NCBI GenBank assembly: GCA_031415055.1
Contig: JANOQZ010000046.1
Span: 1 to 23,122, forward strand
From: JANMOK01 sp031415055
GTDB taxonomy: Bacteria; Pseudomonadota; Alphaproteobacteria; Rhodobacterales; Rhodobacteraceae
Direction of reading: 5' to 3'
DNA: 23,122 nucleotides
Position 1 is the stretch's first letter. Every line of letters begins with the position of its first letter. Positions 1 through 6,210 of the stretch are shown here, piece by piece. The notes beneath the pieces were generated by a model that was given only the letters and a program-made list of their open reading frames with translations, was not told where the DNA came from and searched no databases. Position numbers and translations under genes: made by a program.

Positions 1-261
1 TATCTGGCTGAGAAGATTGACATAGCCACCCAAGCCGCCCGCGTGCGCCATTGCATGCAGGCGTCGTTTGCAGGCCGCCGCATTGTGATTTTCTCTGGCG
101 GTGCGGCAAAGGGCAGTGATAGCATCTATGACGACGCCCGCGCCATTCGCGATGGCGGTGGCAATGGGTCAATCGTCGGCCGCAACTCGTTCCAGAGGCC
201 GCGCAAGGACGCGTTGGAAATGCTTGGAAAGCTTGTGGAAATCTACCGAGGTCGCGGCTAG
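1..261 (+). CDS. Class I fructose-bisphosphate aldolase, C-terminal fragment
   Basis: The window opens inside this reading frame (codons start at base 1) and the TAG stop is at 259-261, leaving 86 residues. The enzyme cleaves fructose 1,6-bisphosphate to dihydroxyacetone phosphate and glyceraldehyde 3-phosphate in glycolysis, or runs in reverse in gluconeogenesis. The visible C-terminal end has the strand IVIFSGGAAKG and the phosphate-binding Gly-rich stretch GGGNGSIVGRNSFQ, both typical of Schiff-base class I aldolases of the bacterial type. The catalytic Lys lies upstream of the window. It is followed by an ftsB-like gene and the pdh operon, a central-carbon neighbourhood seen in other alphaproteobacteria. 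The family call is fairly secure; I give no gene symbol because naming differs between aldolase subtypes. Confidence 0.8.
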   Translation, partial: YLAEKIDIATQAARVRHCMQASFAGRRIVIFSGGAAKGSDSIYDDARAIRDGGGNGSIVGRNSFQRPRKDALEMLGKLVEIYRGRG

Positions 262-382
262 AGCTTGCAGTTTGGCAACAGTTTTTGTGACCGTGTGCTG
301 GCGGTTCATTTCCAGTTGCATCGGTGATTCATTCCGTGGTGAATAGCGGCAAGCGGGTCGCAATTCCGCATCGAGGCGTCGC

Positions 383-685
383 ATGGAAACCGATAAGTCT
401 GACCAATCATATGCACCCTATCTGGTAGGCAGCTTGGCATTTTTAATGCTGATCTATTTTACATTCGCGGCATTGCAGGGCGATTTTGGCCTGTTTCGGT
501 TGATCGAGATTGAATCCGAGGAGCAGCGGTTGACAGTCGAACTGGGCATCCTGAAAGCCGAACATGCGGAGATTGCCAACAAGACGCACCGCCTGTCCAA
601 CCAGTTTCTGGATTTGGACCTGCTCGACGAGCAAAGTCGCAAGGTTCTGGGCATGGCACGGGGTGACGAGATCGTCATTCGCTGA
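383..685 (+). CDS. ftsB: FtsB/DivIC-like septum formation initiator
   Basis: A 100-residue bitopic membrane protein. Residues about 13-31 (YLVGSLAFLMLIYFTFAAL) form one transmembrane segment after a short cytoplasmic N-terminus. Residues about 44-80 form a heptad-like coiled coil in the periplasm, ending in the conserved patch DLDLLDEQSRKVLGM. This is the plan of FtsB/DivIC, which bridges FtsL and FtsQ in the divisome. A GAGG sequence at 373-376 sits about 6 bases before the ATG. The gene lies between the aldolase and pdhA, a position common in alphaproteobacteria. The 121-base gap upstream (262-382) shows no other gene and no convincing terminator. Assignment rests on topology, size, the C-terminal motif and synteny, as the family is poorly conserved. 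Confidence 0.8.
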   Translation: METDKSDQSYAPYLVGSLAFLMLIYFTFAALQGDFGLFRLIEIESEEQRLTVELGILKAEHAEIANKTHRLSNQFLDLDLLDEQSRKVLGMARGDEIVIR

Positions 686-740
686 ATGTTCGTTGATTGA
701 TCTGCTTTTGGCCAAGGACCGCGCTGGAAACAGAACTCTG

Positions 741-811
741 CCATGCAGAAAATACATGGTGATTTTACGTTTTCGCTTCGCTATAATTTAGATAGTTAAA
801 AACTAAACTAT
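741..811 (+). promoter_or_regulatory. Candidate pdh operon promoter with two inverted repeats
   Basis: The 143-base gap before pdhA holds a perfect TATAAT at 782-787 but no good -35 hexamer at the usual spacing. An inverted repeat with CCATG/CATGG arms (741-745, 755-759) overlaps the expected -35 area. A second, AT-rich one follows the -10 box: ATAGTT/AACTAT arms at 792-797 and 806-811, with an inner TAGTT/AACTA pair at 793-797 and 801-805. A weak -35 flanked by dyads is what a regulated promoter looks like. The regulator is unknown, and no start site can be proved from sequence. Confidence 0.4.
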
Positions 812-828
812 TTCTGGGAGAAGACGTT

Positions 829-1818
829 ATGGTGGCGGCAAAGCGCGGTAAATCGTCGAACATTTCCAAAGACGAGCTGTTAGAATACTACCGCGATATG
901 CTGCTGATCCGGCGTTTCGAAGAAAAAGCCGGGCAGCTGTATGGCATGGGCCTTATCGGCGGTTTCTGTCATCTTTATATCGGGCAGGAAGCGGTCGTTG
1001 TCGGACTGGAAGCCAGCGCCAAAGAAGGCGACCAGCGTGTTACATCCTATCGGGATCACGGCCATATGCTGGCCTGCGGCATGGACCCGAACGGCGTGAT
1101 GGCCGAATTGACCGGGCGCTCGGGCGGCTATTCGCGCGGCAAGGGCGGCTCGATGCATATGTTTTCCAAGGAAAAGAATTTCTACGGCGGGCATGGGATT
1201 GTCGGGGCGCAGGTTTCCATCGGGGCTGGTTTGGCTTTTGCCAATTGGTATCGCGGCAACGACAATGTATCATTCGCCTATTACGGCGATGGGGCTGCCA
1301 ACCAAGGCCAGATCGCCGAAGTATTCAACATGGCGGCTTTGTGGAAAATTCCTTGTGTTTTCGTAGTTGAAAACAACCAATATGCCATGGGCACCAGCCT
1401 GAAACGCGGCTCATCCTCGCCCGCCCTTTACACGCGCGGCATCCCCTATGGCATCCCCGGCGAAGCGGTTGATGGTATGGATGTGTTGGCTGTGAAAGCG
1501 GCGGGCGAGAAAGCCGTCGCCCATTGTCGGGCGGGAAACGGCCCTTACATTCTGGAAATGAACACTTACCGTTATCGCGGGCATTCGATGTCGGATCCGG
1601 CAAAATACCGCACCCGTGAAGAAGTGCAGAAAATGAAGGAAGAGCGCGACCCGATTGAGAAAATCCGCGACATGCTTTTGACCGGCGGCCATGCAAGCGA
1701 AGACGACCTGAAAAACATCGATAAAGAGATTAAAAAGACCGTCAGCGACGCCGCTGATTTTGCCACCGCCAGCCCCGAACCGGCGCTGTCTGAACTTTAT
1801 ACCGACATTTACGCCTAA
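829..1818 (+). CDS. pdhA: Pyruvate dehydrogenase E1 component, alpha subunit
   Basis: A 329-residue protein of normal length for the E1-alpha subunit of the heterotetrameric pyruvate dehydrogenase. With PdhB it decarboxylates pyruvate using thiamine diphosphate and passes the acetyl group to lipoyl groups of E2. The thiamine-diphosphate/Mg motif is complete: GDG at residues 153-155 and the closing NN at 182-183. The loop YRYRGHSMSDP at 247-257 matches the conserved phosphorylation-loop region of eukaryotic E1-alpha. The ATG at 829 is preceded by GGGAGAAG (816-823). It is the first gene of pdhA-pdhB-pdhC and ends 11 bases before pdhB, so co-transcription is very likely. Homologous branched-chain E1-alpha is unlikely given the partner genes. 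Confidence 0.96.
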   Translation: MVAAKRGKSSNISKDELLEYYRDMLLIRRFEEKAGQLYGMGLIGGFCHLYIGQEAVVVGLEASAKEGDQRVTSYRDHGHMLACGMDPNGVMAELTGRSGGYSRGKGGSMHMFSKEKNFYGGHGIVGAQVSIGAGLAFANWYRGNDNVSFAYYGDGAANQGQIAEVFNMAALWKIPCVFVVENNQYAMGTSLKRGSSSPALYTRGIPYGIPGEAVDGMDVLAVKAAGEKAVAHCRAGNGPYILEMNTYRYRGHSMSDPAKYRTREEVQKMKEERDPIEKIRDMLLTGGHASEDDLKNIDKEIKKTVSDAADFATASPEPALSELYTDIYA

Positions 1819-1829
1819 GGGGACAGATC

Positions 1830-3182
1830 ATGGCAATTCAAATACTTATGCCCGCTCTCTCACCGACAATGGAAGAAGGTAACCTTGCCAAATGGTTGGT
1901 CAAGGAGGGCGACAGCGTCAAGTCCGGCCAAGTGATTGCCGAGATAGAAACCGACAAAGCGACGATGGAATTCGAAGCGGTGGACGACGGGAAAATCGGC
2001 CAGATACTGGTTGCCGAAGGAACCGAGGGCGTGAAGGTGAACACGCCAATTGCCGTCTTGCTCGAAGACGGTGAGGATGCTGTAACCGCGCCTTTGGCGA
2101 CCGCCGTTTCTGTAGCAAAAGCCGCCGCCGTCCCTGCCCCGGCTGCTGCCGCGCCGGTGGCGGTTCAACGGGTCGAACAAGACCTGCCTGCAGGCACCAC
2201 CTTCACCAGCCACACAGTGCGTGAAAGCTTGCGCGCCGCGATGGCGGAAGAAATGCGTCGCAACCCCGACGTTTTCCTTTTGGGTGAGGAAGTCGGCGAA
2301 TACCAAGGGGCCTACAAGATCAGCCAGGGCCTGCTCGACGAATTCGGGCCCAAGCGTATCATCGACACGCCAATCACCGAACACGGGTTTGCTGGAATGG
2401 CGGTTGGGGCGGCGATGGCCGGCCTCAATCCGATTGTCGAGTTCATGACGTTTAACTTCGCCATGCAAGCAATTGACCAGATTATCAATTCCGCTGCCAA
2501 GACTTTGTATATGTCCGGCGGCCAGATGGGCTGCCCAATTGTGTTTCGTGGCCCCAACGGAGCTGCCGCCCGCGTCGGGGCGCAACACAGTCAGGATTAC
2601 GCCGCGTGGTATGCCCACATTCCGGGTCTGAAAGTCGTGCAGCCCTATTCGGCGGCGGACGCCAAAGGCCTGCTGAAATCCGCCATCCGCGACCCCAACC
2701 CGGTGATTTTCCTTGAAAACGAAATCCTTTACGGGCGCAGTTTTGATGTGCCCGATATCGAGGATTACACCGTCCCTATCGGCAAAGCCCGCATTTGGCG
2801 GACCGGCACCGACTTGACCATCGTCAGTTTTGGCATCGGCATGACCTACGCCCTTGCCGCCGCCGATGAACTGGCCAAGGAAGGTATCTCCGCCGATGTC
2901 ATCGACTTGCGCACAATCCGCCCGATGGACACCGAAACGGTGGTCAATTCAGTCAAAAAGACCAACCGCTGCGTCACCGTCGAGGAAGGTTTCCCGGTCT
3001 GTTCCATTGGCAGTTATATCTCGTCGGTGCTGATGCAACAGGCGTTCGATTATCTCGACGCCCCGGTTATCACCCTGACCGGTAAAGACGTGCCGATGCC
3101 CTATGCCGCCAATCTCGAAAAACTGGCTTTGATCACCACCGCCGAGGTGATCGCTGCTTGCAAATCCGTCACCTACCGGTAA
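1830..3182 (+). CDS. pdhB: Pyruvate dehydrogenase E1 component, beta subunit, with N-terminal lipoyl domain
   Basis: 450 residues, about 120 longer than a plain E1-beta. Residues 1 to about 80 are a biotinyl/lipoyl domain with the lipoylation motif ETDKAT, target Lys43. An Ala/Pro/Val linker (about 85-125) follows, then the E1-beta transketolase-like domain (about 128-450), which carries the conserved TPITEHGFAG segment and completes the thiamine-diphosphate site together with PdhA. A lipoyl-bearing E1-beta is characteristic of alphaproteobacteria. The lipoyl domain is very similar to that of the next gene, pdhC, which points to domain duplication. GGGGACAG precedes the ATG, and pdhB ends 10 bases before pdhC. 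Confidence 0.96.
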   Translation: MAIQILMPALSPTMEEGNLAKWLVKEGDSVKSGQVIAEIETDKATMEFEAVDDGKIGQILVAEGTEGVKVNTPIAVLLEDGEDAVTAPLATAVSVAKAAAVPAPAAAAPVAVQRVEQDLPAGTTFTSHTVRESLRAAMAEEMRRNPDVFLLGEEVGEYQGAYKISQGLLDEFGPKRIIDTPITEHGFAGMAVGAAMAGLNPIVEFMTFNFAMQAIDQIINSAAKTLYMSGGQMGCPIVFRGPNGAAARVGAQHSQDYAAWYAHIPGLKVVQPYSAADAKGLLKSAIRDPNPVIFLENEILYGRSFDVPDIEDYTVPIGKARIWRTGTDLTIVSFGIGMTYALAAADELAKEGISADVIDLRTIRPMDTETVVNSVKKTNRCVTVEEGFPVCSIGSYISSVLMQQAFDYLDAPVITLTGKDVPMPYAANLEKLALITTAEVIAACKSVTYR

Positions 3183-3192
3183 GAGGGAAATC

Positions 3193-4497
3193 ATGCCCAT
3201 CAACATCCTGATGCCCGCCCTCTCGCCGACGATGGAAGAAGGCACGCTCGCCAAATGGACCGTCAAGGAAGGCGACAAGGTCAAATCCGGCGATGTAATC
3301 GCAGAAATCGAAACCGACAAGGCGACGATGGAATTCGAAGCTGTCGATGAAGGTGTGATCGGTAAAATCGTGGTCGCCGCCGGCACCGAAGGCGTCAAGG
3401 TCAACGCCCTGATCGCGGTGCTGCTGGAAGAAGGCGAAAGTGCCGATGCAGTATCCGTTGCACCCGCACCAAAAATTACCGCTGCCCCGGTCGCAGAACC
3501 GGGGCCCCCGTCGTTGGCACCAACGCCAATTGCCGCCTCAACTCCAACGCCTGTCACCCCCGCGCAGGCGGGGGCCCGCGTCTTCGCCTCGCCGCTCGCC
3601 CGTCGCATCGCTGCCGACAAGGGCCTCGATCTGACCTCGGTCAAAGGCTCCGGCCCGCACGGCCGCATCGTCAAAGCTGACGTTGAAGGCGCGACTGTCA
3701 CCCCCGCGAAGGCGGGGGCCTCCGCAACCCCTGTCACCCCCGCGCAGGCCGGGGCCGCCCCCGCCGGGGCCACCCTCGAAACCCTGCGCAAAACCTATGC
3801 CGACCGCAAATTCGAGGAAGTGCCGCTTGATGGCATGCGCAAGATCATCGCCGCCCGCCTGTCCGAGGCCAAATCGACCATCCCGCATTTCTACCTGCGC
3901 CGCGACATCCAACTCGACGCGCTGATGGACTTCCGCGCCAAACTCAATAAATCGGTTGAGGCTCGCAGTATCAAGCTCTCCGTCAACGACTTCATCATCA
4001 AGGCTTGCGCCCTCGCCCTGCAAGACAACCCCAACTGCAACGCAGTCTGGGCTGGGGATCGGGTGCTGAAAATGAAGGCCTCCGACGTCGCCGTGGCCGT
4101 CGCCGTCGAGGGCGGCCTGTTCACCCCGGTGCTGCGCGATGCCGAAACCAAGTCGCTGTCAAAATTGTCAGCCGAGATGAAAGACCTCGCCGCCCGTGCC
4201 CGCACGCGCAAACTTGCGCCGCAGGAATACCAAGGCGGCAGCTTTGCGATTTCAAATTTGGGAATGATGGGGATCGACAATTTCGACGCAGTCATCAACC
4301 CGCCGCATGCCTCGATATTGGCAGTGGGCGCTGGGGTGCAAAAACCGATTGTGGATAAAAACGGGGAAATTGTGGTGGCGACAATCATGTCGGTCACTCT
4401 ATCGGTCGATCACCGCGTCATTGACGGGGCGCTCGGGGCCGAATTTTTGACATCGGTCAAGAATTACCTCGAAAACCCGATGAACTTACTGGCGTAA
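3193..4497 (+). CDS. pdhC: Pyruvate dehydrogenase E2, dihydrolipoamide acetyltransferase
   Basis: 434 residues. Layout: lipoyl domain 1 to about 80 with ETDKAT (Lys43); Ala/Pro linker about 84-130; peripheral subunit-binding domain about 131-168 (SPLARRIAADKGLDL, GSGPHGRIVKADV); second linker about 169-197; catalytic acetyltransferase core about 205-434 with DHRVIDG, giving His407 and Asp411 of the HxxxD site. The core forms the inner shell of the complex and makes acetyl-CoA. Both linkers contain in-frame palindromic repeats that translate as VTPAQAGA or VTPAKAGA. The start has GAGGG upstream. No lpd (E3) gene follows; transcription meets the convergent cysE. Some alphaproteobacterial annotations call the same gene aceF. 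Confidence 0.95.
   Translation: MPINILMPALSPTMEEGTLAKWTVKEGDKVKSGDVIAEIETDKATMEFEAVDEGVIGKIVVAAGTEGVKVNALIAVLLEEGESADAVSVAPAPKITAAPVAEPGPPSLAPTPIAASTPTPVTPAQAGARVFASPLARRIAADKGLDLTSVKGSGPHGRIVKADVEGATVTPAKAGASATPVTPAQAGAAPAGATLETLRKTYADRKFEEVPLDGMRKIIAARLSEAKSTIPHFYLRRDIQLDALMDFRAKLNKSVEARSIKLSVNDFIIKACALALQDNPNCNAVWAGDRVLKMKASDVAVAVAVEGGLFTPVLRDAETKSLSKLSAEMKDLAARARTRKLAPQEYQGGSFAISNLGMMGIDNFDAVINPPHASILAVGAGVQKPIVDKNGEIVVATIMSVTLSVDHRVIDGALGAEFLTSVKNYLENPMNLLA
3550..3576 (+). repeat. In-frame palindromic repeat, copy 1 (first E2 linker)
   Basis: A 27-base GC-rich palindrome starting CCTGTCACCCCCGCG, with a CCCCCGC/GCGGGGG stem. It encodes PVTPAQAGA in the linker between the lipoyl and subunit-binding domains of PdhC. 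The intergenic element at 20181-20207 differs mainly by CAT for CAC and a shorter C/G run. Confidence 0.8.
3694..3720 (+). repeat. In-frame palindromic repeat, copy 2 (second E2 linker)
   Basis: The same palindrome with GCGAAGGC at its centre, read in the same frame as TVTPAKAGA. It lies directly after the subunit-binding domain of PdhC. The CCCCCGC/GCGGGGG stem is intact. Confidence 0.8.
3730..3756 (+). repeat. In-frame palindromic repeat, copy 3 (second E2 linker)
   Basis: Starts 9 bases after copy 2, again in the same frame, reading PVTPAQAGA. The right arm has CCGGGG in place of CGGGGG, so its hairpin is slightly decayed. Confidence 0.75.
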
Positions 4498-4507
4498 GCC
4501 ATTCATA

Positions 4508-4538
4508 ACAAACGAAAAGGCCGGGGAACTTCCCGGCC
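4508..4538 (-). terminator. Rho-independent terminator of cysE, between convergent genes
   Basis: A perfect 7-bp stem, GGCCGGG (4519-4525) with CCCGGCC (4532-4538) and a 6-base loop. On the minus strand it is followed by TTTTCGTTTGTT, a usable U-tract, 31 bases past the cysE stop. On the plus strand the run after the stem is poor in T, so stopping pdhC transcripts here is less certain. Confidence 0.7.
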
Positions 4539-4569
4539 ACAATCTATTGTTTCTACAAAACTCGAAGCT

Positions 4570-5394
4570 TCAGTTGAGAATCGCCTCAACCCCGTCCGCC
4601 AAAATTTGATCCATGGTCTGTGACGGATGCTCGCAACCGGCCTCGCCGATGATCTTAGCTGGAACCCCGGCCACAGTTTTGCACGGCGGCACTTCGACCA
4701 ACACAACTGATCCCGCCGCAATGCGGCTGTTGTGGCCAACCCTGATATTGCCCAAAATCTTGGCCCCAGCGCCAATCAGCACGCCATCGCCAATTTTGGG
4801 ATGCCGGTCCTGATCTTCCTTGCCGGTGCCCCCTAAAGTCACCGAATGCAGCATGGATACATTGTTGCCAACCACCGCCGTCTCGCCAATGACAATCGAA
4901 TGCGCATGGTCGATCATCAATCCTTTGCCAATGACGGCACCGGGGTGAATGTCGACGCCAAACACTTCCGATATGCGCATTTGAAAGAAATAGGCCAAAT
5001 CTTTATGGCCTTTGATCCACAGATAATGCGCAACGCGATAGGCTTGAACCGCTTGAAATCCTTTGAAGAACAGCAGTGGCTGAATCATCCGGTGGCACGC
5101 CGGATCGCGTTCGATTACGGCCACAATGTCGGCACGGGCGGCGATGCCAAGTTCTATATCAACTTCAAATGCCGTGCTGACCAATTCACAAAGCGCCGAT
5201 TCCGACATCTCGGTCGACGCCAGTTTCAGCGCGATTCGATAGGCCAGCGCCGCTTCCAAAGTTTCGTGATGCAAAACCGCCGAGTGAACCAGTGCGGCCA
5301 TAGCTGGCTCGGTTGTAGCAATCAGGTCCGCCTCTTCGCGGATCTGCCGCCAAACAGGATCAATTTTCGCAAGGTTCACATGCAGCTTTGCCAT
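4570..5394 (-). CDS. cysE: Serine O-acetyltransferase
   Basis: 274 residues. The enzyme makes O-acetylserine from serine and acetyl-CoA, the first committed step of cysteine synthesis. An alpha-helical SATase N-terminal domain (about 1-140) precedes a left-handed beta-helix of hexapeptide repeats (about 141-250). By alignment from memory with the E. coli enzyme, catalytic Asp and His are Asp148 (GVDIHP) and His163 (IDHAHS). SVTLGGTGK and AAGSVVLVEVPP are also conserved. I chose the ATG at 5394 (MAKLHVNLAK) because homology starts there; an in-frame upstream ATG at 5469 adds 25 atypical residues. The protein ends AILN, without the terminal Ile used for binding CysK in cysteine synthase complexes. 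It is downstream of and co-directional with the GTA cluster, with only 99 bases and no obvious terminator between. Confidence 0.94.
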   Translation of the reverse strand: MAKLHVNLAKIDPVWRQIREEADLIATTEPAMAALVHSAVLHHETLEAALAYRIALKLASTEMSESALCELVSTAFEVDIELGIAARADIVAVIERDPACHRMIQPLLFFKGFQAVQAYRVAHYLWIKGHKDLAYFFQMRISEVFGVDIHPGAVIGKGLMIDHAHSIVIGETAVVGNNVSMLHSVTLGGTGKEDQDRHPKIGDGVLIGAGAKILGNIRVGHNSRIAAGSVVLVEVPPCKTVAGVPAKIIGEAGCEHPSQTMDQILADGVEAILN

Positions 5395-5493
5395 TTCACC
5401 GCCCCACTTCGATTGCGCCGAACGTACACCCCATAAATCGTACCGATGCGAAACAAAATCAAGCCTCATGCGAAATTAACCGGCCGCGCTGTA

Positions 5494-6210
5494 CTACACC
5501 TCGCTGGGAACGACGACTTCGCGCAGATGAACAGCCACTCGAACCGTGCCGCCAACAAAAGCCCCGGCATTTGGCGTCAAAATCAGCGCCGTATCGGCAT
5601 AGTATGTTACCGGTGCACCGGTAATACCCCGCGCATAGGCATTCAATGCCAAGCCAATCCCGGTGCCATAGCGGCCAGCATCCGCTGCTACGCCAATTGA
5701 AAAACTGGTCAACCCCGTCCCGGTAACCGCCGCAATAACCCGCGCGGTGACGGCAATGACCTGCGCATGACTTGGAATAGCGATAGCAGTGGTCGAAATA
5801 GCACCCGCCGCTATAACATGATCCAATTGCCGCACGCGTTCCAAAGTCGCAGCACCAAAACTCGACGTTACGATAGCATTGTCAACCCAACGAATCCCAT
5901 CAAATGTCACGCTGTCGCCAGAAACAATGTCCCAAGCACTCCAACCCATCACAGGCTGTGAAAACGTCCAGCCACCATTGGTTCGTATTGCGATTTGCCC
6001 AACTTTGGTCGCCCAAACTCCCGTCGCGCCGTCGGGGACCAAATAGCACGCGCCCTCCGCCGCACTTACCGGCGGAACCGACTGCGTTCGAGACGTGAAC
6101 CGCAACTTCCCCAGCGCATCCATACGCGCGAGGGCTTCGTTGACCGTCACATGTTTTTGCGCTTGCGATGGTAATAGCAGCGTCAGTTTGAATTGGCTCG
6201 TTTCACTCAT
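5494..6210 (-). CDS. DUF2793 protein, probable GTA tail fibre
   Basis: 238 residues, last gene of the GTA cluster. The N-terminus FKLTLLLPSQAQKHVTVNEALARMDAL is the signature of DUF2793, followed by beta-rich sequence (GACYLVPDGATGVWATKVGQ, NGGWTF). The C-terminal half, from about residue 120, is Ala/Gly/Val-rich with short strands, consistent with a receptor-binding or fibre-tip region. In R. capsulatus a DUF2793 protein encoded away from the main cluster (Rcc00171) is a GTA tail fibre; the same role is inferred here. I start at ATG 6210, which overlaps the g15 stop in ATGAGTGA (8 bases), a typical coupled junction. An upstream in-frame start would lie wholly inside g15. Confidence 0.8.
   Translation of the reverse strand: MSETSQFKLTLLLPSQAQKHVTVNEALARMDALGKLRFTSRTQSVPPVSAAEGACYLVPDGATGVWATKVGQIAIRTNGGWTFSQPVMGWSAWDIVSGDSVTFDGIRWVDNAIVTSSFGAATLERVRQLDHVIAAGAISTTAIAIPSHAQVIAVTARVIAAVTGTGLTSFSIGVAADAGRYGTGIGLALNAYARGITGAPVTYYADTALILTPNAGAFVGGTVRVAVHLREVVVPSEV

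Noticed and set aside
3550..3756. A CRISPR-like array in pdhC
   Set aside because: Only three copies, at irregular spacing, within a translated domain linker, and palindromic over their whole length.
2949..3791. A 280-residue minus-strand open frame across the pdhB/pdhC junction
   Set aside because: It is the reverse complement of coding sequence, and its apparent repeats (PACAGVTGV) come from the pdhC palindromes read backwards.
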